The notes under the pieces were generated by a model. It searched no databases. It saw only the letters and a list, made by a program, of their open reading frames with translations, and was not told the origin of the DNA. From Candidatus Eisenbacteria bacterium (GTDB taxonomy: Bacteria; Eisenbacteria; RBG-16-71-46; JAFGJU01): a stretch of DNA of 64,000 nucleotides. Below, one piece after another: positions 9,063 through 17,140 of the stretch (its first letter is position 1; every line of letters begins with the position of its first letter). Both the position numbers and the translations under genes were made by a program. The DNA is taken from the NCBI GenBank assembly GCA_026388185.1, contig JAPLKG010000014.1:124001-188000 (forward strand), given 5' to 3'.

Positions 9063-9866
9063 ATGAATGTCGCTTTCTATCAAAGTTGTCCCATTTACGG
9101 CGACGTTGACTACAATCTTTTCACGGCGCTGGGCACCCTCGGTTCCACCAAGTCAGACTTGTACGTACTCCCCGAACTTTTTTCAACCGGCTACCTCTTC
9201 GGTTCGAGAAAAGAACTTGGCGACCTCGCAGAGCCAATTCCGTCCGGACCCACTACTCGCGAGCTCATCCAGTTCTGTCGCTCAGAGAGATGCGCAATAG
9301 TTGCGGGGGTCGCGGAAAAGGAAGGCAAAAAGTTCTACAATTCCGCCATCCTGGTAGGTCCAAGAGGACTCATAGGAAAATACAGAAAGACCCATCTTTT
9401 CAACCAGGAGAAACTATGGTTTCACCCCGGCAACACGGGTTTCCAGGTGTGGCGATACAAGAACGCAAGAATAGGCCTGATGATCTGCTTCGACTGGATA
9501 TATCCTGAAGCTGCAAGGGCACTTGCTCTCAAGGGCGCGGACATAATATGCCATCCGTCCAACCTGGTTCTACCATACTGCCAGGCTGCGATGAAGACGC
9601 GCTCCATCGAGAATAGGGTCTTCACCATTACTGCCAATAGGGTGGGGAAAGAAATAAAGGGAAAGGTGGAACTAACATTCTCCGGTAGCAGTCAGATAAC
9701 GGACCCGCTCGGCGGCGTTCTGGCAAGAGCTTCCGAGGCGACGGAGAGAATAATGGCAGTGAAAATTCGACCTGAACAGGCAAGGAACAAGAAGGCAACG
9801 CCGGGAAATCAAATTTTCAGAGACAGAAGGCCAGTTTATTACAAGGATCTTACGAAGCGCGTCTAA
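9063..9866 (+). CDS. Carbon-nitrogen hydrolase (nitrilase superfamily amidase)
   Basis: Cytoplasmic C-N hydrolase, 267 residues. The Glu-Lys-Cys triad is visible: E38 in YVLPELFSTGY, Lys in IGKYRKTHLFNQE near residue 102, and Cys in GLMICFDWIYPEAARAL near 140. The usual ENR segment follows (KTRSIENRVFTITANRVG). The family acts on amides such as omega-amides, N-carbamoyl compounds or deaminated glutathione. The subgroup looks close to omega-amidase/N-carbamoylputrescine-amidase types, but the substrate is open. Two ATGs are adjacent (9060 and 9063); GGAGG is 5 bases before the second, so I used that one. It stands 90 bases after the glycosyltransferase gene. Confidence 0.88.
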   Translation: MNVAFYQSCPIYGDVDYNLFTALGTLGSTKSDLYVLPELFSTGYLFGSRKELGDLAEPIPSGPTTRELIQFCRSERCAIVAGVAEKEGKKFYNSAILVGPRGLIGKYRKTHLFNQEKLWFHPGNTGFQVWRYKNARIGLMICFDWIYPEAARALALKGADIICHPSNLVLPYCQAAMKTRSIENRVFTITANRVGKEIKGKVELTFSGSSQITDPLGGVLARASEATERIMAVKIRPEQARNKKATPGNQIFRDRRPVYYKDLTKRV

Positions 9867-10165
9867 ACGTCCGCCAAGATACAACAGGAAGAATACACCC
9901 TCTCTCTTTACCCTCAAACCCATTTGACACAAACAACCGTACTCTACCCCGAGGCCACATTTCGATTGAAAAAGCACCTTGTTTGTGATAGGCTATCCCT
10001 TGGGCAGACTTAAGATTAGTTGCGATTGAATTAGTCCTTCTTGAATAACATAGACCTACATTTCGGCTCCAATAGCCCAGTTGCTCTGGTCCTTCTGGCC
10101 AGGCAGTTCTTGAGAATAGTCTGTGCCAGATCGCCCGCACTAATGGTGTCACGAGGAGGCATACC
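9867..10165. other. Intergenic region, 299 bases, no gene seen
   Basis: Separates the nitrilase gene from the long repeat-protein gene. No hairpin followed by a T-run and no convincing promoter was found. A minus-strand open frame here (9850-10239) overlaps both neighbours and has no family features. Confidence 0.5.
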
Positions 10166-13100
10166 ATGTCTATCGTCACAACATTCCGTTTGCGGTTCCT
10201 GCCCGCTCTGAGAAGGCGCACGCCCGCCATTCTGGCCATGGCAGTAACAGTCTTTCTGCTCTATTCTCCAGACTCTACTCTGGCACATGAACGTTGGGGA
10301 GAGTCGCATCAGCCTGATAGTTTGGGCGCCGCGTTCTCTGACATTGGAACTCGCCCCGGTGATGCAGGATCTCCTCCGCGTATTGACCCCATGGGAGTTG
10401 TACGTATGGTGGACGGCAACAGGTCTGCGATGGCCAAAGAATCCCCGCTTGTTGCAGGTGATGCCGGTACAGGTGAGGTCGGACCGCCTTTTCTAATTGG
10501 AGCCGAGACCGTTTACGGGCCAGTGAGGCTGGACCAGCGGAGTGTTGCCGTTGCGTCTGACGGTTCCAACTATCTCGTGGTCTGGTCTGACGCGCGCAAC
10601 AGCTACGACGCGATTTATGGTGACATTTATGCCGCACGAGTGACCGCCTCGGGAGAGGTGCTTGATCCCTGCGGAATACCCGTTTCGACGGCCCTCGGAA
10701 GCCAAAGATGGCCTTCCGTCTCATTCGACGGGACCAACTACCTTGTCGTCTGGGAAGATGAGCGAAACTACGAGTGGGATATCTACGGTACTCGAGTGAG
10801 TGTTTCGGGTGATGTTCTTGACCCGGACGGGGTCCCAATTTACGACGCCTCTGGTGACCAGTTTCGACCCACTATCGCCTTTGACGGGATGAACTACATG
10901 GTAGCGTGGCAAGACTGGCGTTCGGGATCTCCCGACATTTATGGGGCACGGGTTGAAAAATCTCTGCACGTTCTTGATCCTACCGGAATACCTTTTTGCG
11001 TATCCGTTGGAGATCAGTATTATCCTGAGATAGCGTTCGGCGCCGGCAGCTACCTCGTGGTCTGGCAGGATCGTCGCAGCGGTTCGAACTGGGATATCTA
11101 CGGAACGCGAGTCAGCACATCCGGAACTGTGCTGGATCCCTCCGGTATAGCTGTCCTCACAGGCTTACTCGATGAGTACACTCCCGATGTTGCATCTGAC
11201 GGCACCGGTTACATGGTCGTATGGGCAGACGGCCGCAAGGGCGGTGGCGATGTCGAGTGTGATATCTATGGCACGAGGATAAACACATCGGGGAATGTAC
11301 TCGACCCCGGCGGCATAGCGATCTCTACTGCGTCGTACATGCAGCACTGGCCGGCGATTGCATATGACGGGGCAAACTACGTTGTGGTCTGGGAGGATAA
11401 ACGAAACGGATTGTGTGACATATATGCGACAAGGGTAAGTGCATCCGGCAGTGTAATCGACCCAAGCGGCTTACTGGTTTCATCCGCGGTGAATGAGCAG
11501 TATTTCCCTGCGCTTGCGTTCAACGGAACCAGCTATCTCGTAGTTTGGGATGACTACCGCACTTCAAAAGAGTGGAATACGTTTGGGGCTCGACTGACTA
11601 CTTCCGGAGATGTCCTCGATACTCTGGGTATAATAATTTCCTCAGTTGTAAATGAGCTGTACTGGCCTGCTGTGGCGTTTGACGGAAAAAACTACCTCGT
11701 GGTGTGGTATGACACTCGGACTGGATCAATGGACATTTACGGGGCTAGAGTGGATACTTCCGGCAATGTTCTCGACCCCGACGCAATCTCTATCTCGACA
11801 GCACAGGGCGATCAGGCCCTTCCAAGCGTAGCCTTTGACGGCACAAACTACATGGTGGTCTGGGAAGACTACCGCAGTTTGACGGGGTGGAACATCTACG
11901 GGGCCCGCGTAGACACTGCCGGCAGTGTGCTCGACCCTTCAGGAATACCGATTTCTACTGCCTCGGGCGATCAGTATGCTCCCTCGTTGGCTTTTGACGG
12001 TACGAACTATCTGGTTACTTGGGCGGACGCTCGCTCCAGCGGAGTCGAGGTCTATTGTGATATCTATGGAGCGCGCGTGAGCACATCCGGCACCGTTCTG
12101 GACACGAACGGTTTTGCGATTTCTGCAGAAATGAACATGCAACACTGGCCGGCGGTGGCCTTTGACGGCACAAACTACATGGTGGTATGGCAGGACACGC
12201 GCGATGAAGGGGACAGCCACATATACGCCACGCGAGTTACTCCGTCTGCCGAAGTTCTGGAACCGCAAGGAATTCTAGTATCGGCGGCGGCGACGGAGGA
12301 GTATCTGCCGGCAATAGAGTTTGATGGAACCAACTATTTCGCAGTGTGGGAAGACAATCGGAGTGGTACTGATTTTGACGTCTGTGGGGCAAGGCTGACA
12401 CCGGCTGGCGTTGTACTGGACCCCGGTGGAATCGTAATCTCAATGGCGCCCTTCCATCAACTATACCCTTGCCTAGTCTTCGACGGCACCACCTACGTAG
12501 TGGCTTGGCAGGACTTGCGTAGCGGCATTTACTTTGACGTGTACGCCGCGCGCGTAAAACCCTCGGGGGTCGTTCTCGATCCTGCGGGCGTGCCTATTTC
12601 CAGTGGGGCAGAGCACGAACTATATCCTGCAGCATGTACGTCACGCCCCGGGAGCTTCTTCATCGCATACTCCTCCTATGTTCCGGTCATCGGGTCTTGC
12701 TCCTCGTACCGGATTACGGGAAATATGTGGAGTGGAGTTTCCCTTGTTCCGCAGTGTATTGGATACTGGGCGTTCGACGAAGGAGAGGGCGGCGTTGCGA
12801 CAGACAGCGCGTTGGCGAACCATGGGGTCGTGTACGACGCAGCCTGGACGGAGGGAATAAGGGGCAGCGCGCTTTCTTTCAACGGAGTTAACTCATATGT
12901 GCGAATTCCGAATATCTCGGCATACAATCTCGCCAATGAGGTGTCGGTAGAGGCCTGGGTTCAGATGACCCCATCGCAGACGTCATCGATGCCTCATATC
13001 TTTGACAAATCGCACAGGGGTGGAGTTGAACCTCCTTACTATTCCGGGTACGCACTATGTGGCTCTGTAGATGAAGACTATTCACTCGCCTTCGCAGCGT

Positions 13101-13699
13101 GCAACAGTAGTTCATGCTTTGAGTCTAATTCTGTGGTCGCTCTTAACGACGGTAAATGGCATTTCATAGCTGGAACGGTCTCTTCTCGGGACAGCGTCAT
13201 CTGTTTCTATCTTGACGGCGAGCTAACAATGGAACGGCCGTTTGAGGGTTCTCTTGGTGTAAACGACGGAGATGTCTTTGTGGGACGCTGGTGGTATGGA
13301 GGCAACTGCTTCTCAGGCATAATAGATGAAGTAAAGATCTATGGCAGTGTGCTTGGTCCAGATGAGATATGGCAACACTACGAAGATACCTATGTTGGCG
13401 TGGATGATGACTTCGTTGCCCCGAGAACACCCAGGGAAAGGGTATTCCTGGCACAGAATTTTCCCAATCCATTCAATCCCGCTACTTTACTTTCTTTCTA
13501 CTTGGTAGAGGCCGCGCACGTCAAGTTGTCAGTTTTTGACATCGGCGGCAGCGAGGTTTCGGTACTGTGGCAGGGGCCGATGTCTTCGGGTTGGCACACT
13601 CTCAATTGGAACGCACCCGAGCTGGCGAGCGGAGTCTATTTCGTGAGGCTGGACGCGGGAGAGATTGTCAAGACCCGCAAGGCGGTGCTCCTCAAATAA
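10166..13699 (+). CDS. Secreted 13-repeat protein with LamG domain and FlgD-Ig/Por-like C-terminal tail
   Basis: Exported protein of 1177 residues. AGGAGG lies 7 bases before the ATG. An N-terminal signal with a basic start and hydrophobic core ends near residue 40 (STLA then H). Residues ~130-824 are 13 repeats of 52-57 residues with consensus FDGTNYLVVWEDxRSG, xDIYGARVSTSG, VLDPxGIPIS and a closing YxPAxA. Residues ~864-1077 resemble a LamG/concanavalin-like jelly roll (GYWAFDEGEG, FNGVNSYVRIP, VSVEAWVQMT, IIDEVKIYG). The last ~85 residues (FLAQNFPNPFNPAT to the end) match the FlgD-Ig/type-IX-like sorting tail common in FCB bacteria, ending GVYFVRLDAGEIVKTRKAVLLK-like. Likely cell-surface or released, with carbohydrate or protein binding. 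Repeats of this kind are often annotated as beta-propeller-like or as WD40-like in FCB genomes, so a toroidal fold is possible. Confidence 0.88.
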   Translation: MSIVTTFRLRFLPALRRRTPAILAMAVTVFLLYSPDSTLAHERWGESHQPDSLGAAFSDIGTRPGDAGSPPRIDPMGVVRMVDGNRSAMAKESPLVAGDAGTGEVGPPFLIGAETVYGPVRLDQRSVAVASDGSNYLVVWSDARNSYDAIYGDIYAARVTASGEVLDPCGIPVSTALGSQRWPSVSFDGTNYLVVWEDERNYEWDIYGTRVSVSGDVLDPDGVPIYDASGDQFRPTIAFDGMNYMVAWQDWRSGSPDIYGARVEKSLHVLDPTGIPFCVSVGDQYYPEIAFGAGSYLVVWQDRRSGSNWDIYGTRVSTSGTVLDPSGIAVLTGLLDEYTPDVASDGTGYMVVWADGRKGGGDVECDIYGTRINTSGNVLDPGGIAISTASYMQHWPAIAYDGANYVVVWEDKRNGLCDIYATRVSASGSVIDPSGLLVSSAVNEQYFPALAFNGTSYLVVWDDYRTSKEWNTFGARLTTSGDVLDTLGIIISSVVNELYWPAVAFDGKNYLVVWYDTRTGSMDIYGARVDTSGNVLDPDAISISTAQGDQALPSVAFDGTNYMVVWEDYRSLTGWNIYGARVDTAGSVLDPSGIPISTASGDQYAPSLAFDGTNYLVTWADARSSGVEVYCDIYGARVSTSGTVLDTNGFAISAEMNMQHWPAVAFDGTNYMVVWQDTRDEGDSHIYATRVTPSAEVLEPQGILVSAAATEEYLPAIEFDGTNYFAVWEDNRSGTDFDVCGARLTPAGVVLDPGGIVISMAPFHQLYPCLVFDGTTYVVAWQDLRSGIYFDVYAARVKPSGVVLDPAGVPISSGAEHELYPAACTSRPGSFFIAYSSYVPVIGSCSSYRITGNMWSGVSLVPQCIGYWAFDEGEGGVATDSALANHGVVYDAAWTEGIRGSALSFNGVNSYVRIPNISAYNLANEVSVEAWVQMTPSQTSSMPHIFDKSHRGGVEPPYYSGYALCGSVDEDYSLAFAACNSSSCFESNSVVALNDGKWHFIAGTVSSRDSVICFYLDGELTMERPFEGSLGVNDGDVFVGRWWYGGNCFSGIIDEVKIYGSVLGPDEIWQHYEDTYVGVDDDFVAPRTPRERVFLAQNFPNPFNPATLLSFYLVEAAHVKLSVFDIGGSEVSVLWQGPMSSGWHTLNWNAPELASGVYFVRLDAGEIVKTRKAVLLK
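10553..12638 (+). repeat. Thirteen tandem ~53-codon repeats
   Basis: In-frame tandem repeats inside the secreted protein gene. Units 1, 5 and 10 are longer (56-57 residues) and share extra residues before DIY and a [RH]WP motif near the end. This divides the array into blocks of 4, 5 and 4 units. DNA copies have diverged a good deal, so this is an old duplication. Confidence 0.85.
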
Positions 13700-14067
13700 T
13701 ATGGAATCGACACGACCAGATGGGCCACCTTGTGACTAGTTCCGGAGGACTAAGTCGCATCGCAGCTAGACCGCCAGACGAAGGCATAGGCCAGATCTTA
13801 TTGTTCCCTGCAATCTCCCAATTCCCACGATACGTTACACTATCTAACACCTTCGGAGTGTTTGACATGGAGGTTCATTCGCGCTACCATTCGTCAATCA
13901 ATCCAGAAACCCTTATGAAATGGTGAACAACAGCTGAATTGCTGCACAGGAGAAGGTGATAGCCGTTCGGCAAAGTCGGCTGAGTTGGCTCACAAGAGTC
14001 ATTACTAGCAAACATCTTTGAAAGGCGAATAGACCCGAGAAGGAACTCCAGAGGAGTAGATCAAGAT
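13700..14067. other. Intergenic region, 368 bases, no gene seen
   Basis: Lies between the repeat-protein gene and the GNAT-like gene at 14068. It is the left edge of a segment with lower G+C. I see no promoter of good quality, no terminator and no attachment-site repeat. Confidence 0.45.
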
Positions 14068-15156
14068 ATGGAGATTAAGGTAATAAAGGGGCCGCTTGAC
14101 GCAGAAACGCTGGGGGCGGTTGCAAGACTATATGGGACATACGACAAGAAGTATAGCTCGATAGACTTTTGCAGAACAATATTCAATGAGAATCCCTCGG
14201 GCTATTCCTTTCACTCGTTTGCTTACGTAGAAGGTAAGGCTGTTGGTCATTGTGCGACAATCCCAATGGAAATATATGTTAACGGCAAGACAGAATTGTC
14301 GGCAAAGGCAGAAGCTTTGTTCTTGGAAGGAGAGCACCGGTCCAAACTCATCAAAGAGGGCAACCTTGAAGTGCCCGCAGTGGTTTCTATCGCTGCCCAC
14401 CTCTACAAGTCCACCCTGGAGGAGCCCAGCATAAAGGTAATCCACGGTATCTGTGACGACGTTATCGGGCTCATTCATAGAATGGCGGGTTGCAAGAGAA
14501 GAACCGCGAGGCAGACAAAGTACATGTTCATATCTTCCCCGAAGTTCATTTCGGATTCAGGCAGTTCTCTCCGAAAGAAGCTAGCTTTGGGAACCGTTTT
14601 CGTACTCCAGCAAATACTGTTGAATTTCTTCTACGTGGTCCTCTTGATCTCTCTCAAGTTATCCTCTTATAGACACATAGTCGGTGATTCCAATCAGCCC
14701 ATACAGTTCATGACTATCCCTCCTGGCGCCCTGACCAATGAGAACACGTGGACCCTCGCGAGAAATGCGGCCAACTTTTCGTGGTTCTTCAAAACGGGGC
14801 TCCTTGAAACGGTGACAACAAAGGACCCTATAAGGCAGTGTGCGGTCATAAGGAGAAACTTGAAGGATGGCCATGATCTAGAAATAGTCGCCTATAACTC
14901 CGTAGGTGGTGGTGGATTTGAAGCGCTCGGCTTGCTCTACTGCATCATAAAGAGGGCCAAAGAAACTAAGGCGGGACGCGTTGTGTTCTATGACTCAGCA
15001 CTGCACGAGAAGAAGGCCGGAGTACAATTGGCCAGTAGGCTGCTTGGCTTTGTTAGCCGAAACGAAGAGGCTCTGATTTTTCTAAAGTCTAATGATAGCT
15101 TCTTCCTGAGAAGAGACAGCGTATTGTTTACCCCGCTGCTTCACGGCGTCTTCTGA
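14068..15156 (+). CDS. GNAT-like acyltransferase next to a polysaccharide deacetylase
   Basis: Protein of 362 residues resembling the GNAT-fold proteins found in capsule and exopolysaccharide gene sets. The N-terminal part has a GNAT-like start: EGKAVGHCATIPMEIYVNGK followed by AKAEALFLEGEHRSK, where the acetyl-CoA strand would fall, and a helix that ends AHLYKSTLEEPSIKVIHGI. A middle hydrophobic segment (VFVLQQILLNFFYVVLLISL, ~residues 177-197) could be a membrane helix or a buried core. A second GNAT-like half follows (DLEIVAYNSVGGGGFEALGL). Function and substrate are not known. The DNA is A+T-richer than the neighbours and uses more AGA/ATA codons, which points to horizontal gain together with the next gene. 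The SD GAGGAG lies 11 bases before the ATG. Confidence 0.55.
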   Translation: MEIKVIKGPLDAETLGAVARLYGTYDKKYSSIDFCRTIFNENPSGYSFHSFAYVEGKAVGHCATIPMEIYVNGKTELSAKAEALFLEGEHRSKLIKEGNLEVPAVVSIAAHLYKSTLEEPSIKVIHGICDDVIGLIHRMAGCKRRTARQTKYMFISSPKFISDSGSSLRKKLALGTVFVLQQILLNFFYVVLLISLKLSSYRHIVGDSNQPIQFMTIPPGALTNENTWTLARNAANFSWFFKTGLLETVTTKDPIRQCAVIRRNLKDGHDLEIVAYNSVGGGGFEALGLLYCIIKRAKETKAGRVVFYDSALHEKKAGVQLASRLLGFVSRNEEALIFLKSNDSFFLRRDSVLFTPLLHGVF

Positions 15157-15322
15157 AGCGATTCCAGGAGAATTCTCCAAAATCAAACTCCTAACGGCTA
15201 CTTGACGGAAGCTAGCGGGCAATGGCGCGATGTTCATCAAGTCCTCCACAAGATTCCCATCAAGGCAACCGTAGTTGAGAGAACGAGCTTTACTAACAAG
15301 TTAAGGATAAGCAGGAGTAAGA

Positions 15323-16585
15323 GTGACACATATTGAGCTCAATAGTGGACCCGTAAATGCTTATCTTAGGAAAACGATTCGCCTCTGGCTTGGCTTGAAG
15401 AATACTCAGGCGATCGAGATACCCGAGATGCCAGACAGTCTTAGGAGGCTTTTTCTTCGCGTTGAGGAGTATGACAAGAAGCACCGCGACCAATGGGGCG
15501 AATGGGAACATTCTTTCTCCTTGAACTATCAAGAAGGCAGGCTCTGGATTCCCGAGGTGGATTACTGGGTCTCCGGTATTCGAGAGGGGTTAAGGCAGGG
15601 AAAGGTTCCGCTTGAGCGGCTGTGGCCGGACAATTACGATTTCGCTGTTTGCCTGACACATGATGTGGATTTGATTAGCGAACAGGCCACCTTCGGACAG
15701 AAGATTCGAGAGATACGGAAACACCTGTCTGACAAGAGCGATGTCACTCCGGGTGCGCCGTCAAGAAGGCTCTCGAACCTAGCTAGGCCACTCGTAAGAA
15801 GCGCCATAACAAAGACCTATAGTCATCCGAGCACAGAAAGAACGATAGAAGTAGCGTTAGAAATCGAGAGGGAATTTGGGGTAGTTTCATCGTTTTTCTT
15901 TGCAGTGTGTCCGTTGAGGAAGTATAGCAAATACGATTGCGTTTACTCTCTGTATGATCCCTGCAAATTCAGGGGGAAGAATATTCGAGTTCTTCAGATG
16001 ATGAGAATCATGTCTGAGGAAGGGTTTGATATAGGACTCCACGGAAGTTATTACTCGGCAACTGACGCTGAAATGCTAAAAGAGCAGAGGAAAATGATTG
16101 AGGATGCTATCGGAAAAGAAGTAATAACTACGCGCCAGCATTGGTTGAATTGGGACATAAATACTACGCCTAGAAACCAGTATAATGCGGGACTGCTGGT
16201 TGACAGTTCACTGGGATTCAACAGAAACATCGGTTTTAGAAGTGGGACTGCGCTTCCATATCACTTCTTCGACGTTCTGAACCAAGAAGTAATCCCTCTT
16301 CTAGAGGTTCCTGTAATTATCCACGAAGGTGCTCTGTTCGGCAGTAATGCCCTCGAGTATGATTTGGAAATGTCTCTAGACGTTGTGCGAAAACTAATTG
16401 ACAGAATAGCAGAGACCAATGCTTGTTTGGCTATTGTGCTTCATCCTCACAGTTTTCTTGATAAGACGTGCGAGGAACTGTACAGATGGGTCCTGCACTA
16501 TTGCGTCGAGAGAAACGGATGGCTGACTTCCTTGAAGGGTATCAATGAGTGGTGGAAAAAGAGGGAGAGAGTATTGGAGGAATAG
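15323..16585 (+). CDS. Polysaccharide deacetylase-like (NodB-fold) protein
   Basis: Protein of 420 residues with the metal-site layout of carbohydrate esterase 4/NodB-like enzymes. The first strand has CLTHDVDL near residue 110 (catalytic Asp and metal Asp). The metal-binding His region reads GLHGSYYSA near 238, with RQHWLNWD near 270 as the Arg-containing motif, and the C-terminal HPHSF near 373 gives the catalytic His. No signal peptide is seen, so it may act inside the cell on lipid-linked or nucleotide-linked sugars. Start is GTG with AGGAG 5 bases upstream. Sampled stretches in it (16081-16140 and 16201-16260) count 43% and 45% G+C, clearly under the housekeeping genes. It is probably in one transcript with the GNAT-like gene 166 bases upstream. 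Confidence 0.75.
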   Translation: MTHIELNSGPVNAYLRKTIRLWLGLKNTQAIEIPEMPDSLRRLFLRVEEYDKKHRDQWGEWEHSFSLNYQEGRLWIPEVDYWVSGIREGLRQGKVPLERLWPDNYDFAVCLTHDVDLISEQATFGQKIREIRKHLSDKSDVTPGAPSRRLSNLARPLVRSAITKTYSHPSTERTIEVALEIEREFGVVSSFFFAVCPLRKYSKYDCVYSLYDPCKFRGKNIRVLQMMRIMSEEGFDIGLHGSYYSATDAEMLKEQRKMIEDAIGKEVITTRQHWLNWDINTTPRNQYNAGLLVDSSLGFNRNIGFRSGTALPYHFFDVLNQEVIPLLEVPVIIHEGALFGSNALEYDLEMSLDVVRKLIDRIAETNACLAIVLHPHSFLDKTCEELYRWVLHYCVERNGWLTSLKGINEWWKKRERVLEE

Positions 16586-16609
16586 TCTGAAACGTGGGCC
16601 ATCGAGGGC

Positions 16610-16641
16610 CTTGAGGCCCCGCCGGGCTCGGGGCTCTCAAG
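16610..16641. terminator. Strong hairpin between convergent genes
   Basis: CTTGAG-GCCCC, a 9-base loop, then GGGGC-T-CTCAAG makes an 11-pair stem with one bulge, 25 bases after the deacetylase stop. No T-run follows on either strand. It may end transcription of both convergent genes or be an mRNA 3'-end structure. Confidence 0.4.
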
Positions 16642-16744
16642 GCTCGTGTGTCCTGTGTCACAACTATCGGCGGGCCGCTACGGGCTGCTCCAACAGCCAC
16701 GGCCTCTTCTCGCGTCTGCGGCCGCCGCTGTTATCGGGTGCCGC

Positions 16745-17104
16745 CTACCTCTTTCCCCTCATCATCGCCTTCATCTGCGCCACTCTCGCTGGGTCCGCCA
16801 TCATCATGCCCACGGCCTGATCCGCCATTGTGGTGTTGGCCATGAGCTTCTCCATCATCTTACTGGCGAGCGCATTGTCGCCAGCGATCTTGTCCATGAT
16901 CTTCGCAGTCGAGACAGTGTCGGCGCACATGGAGCTAATCATGCTGTCCACTGCCTTGGGGTTTGCCATCATGCCCTTCACAAGCTGGTCAACTGCCGCC
17001 GGATCCTGCATGAGCTTGTCCATCATCTTCTGCCGGTCACAGCTTAGCCCGGCGACGAGCACTAAAGCCACGCACAAACCGATCACGAAATATGCTCTTT
17101 TCAA
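16745..17104 (-). CDS. Small Met/Ala-rich lipoprotein-like exported protein
   Basis: Exported protein of 119 residues, not recognised. The longest frame begins with GTG at 17113, overlapping the SD. The TTG at 17104 has AGGAGGTG 6 bases upstream and gives a tidy signal peptide MKRAYFVIGLCVALVLVAG ending near Cys22. The lipobox (GLSC) is not canonical, so lipidation is likely but unsure. The mature part is alpha-helical by pattern and made of short repeats of the kind KMMDKLMQDPAAVDQLVKGM, MMANPKAVDSMISSM and MMADPARVAQMKAM; about one residue in five is Met. The repeating dP/nP-x-x-v-x-x-m pattern suggests helical hairpins. It lies 37 bases after gyrA on the same strand and may be cotranscribed with it. 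Confidence 0.75.
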   Translation of the reverse strand: MKRAYFVIGLCVALVLVAGLSCDRQKMMDKLMQDPAAVDQLVKGMMANPKAVDSMISSMCADTVSTAKIMDKIAGDNALASKMMEKLMANTTMADQAVGMMMADPARVAQMKAMMRGKR

Positions 17105-17140
17105 CTGAAACACCTCCTGTCAAACAATCGGCCCGGTCTC

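Noticed and set aside
9850-10239. 129-aa minus-strand frame before the repeat protein
   Set aside because: Overlaps the signal-peptide region of the certain 10166 gene and lacks any family feature.
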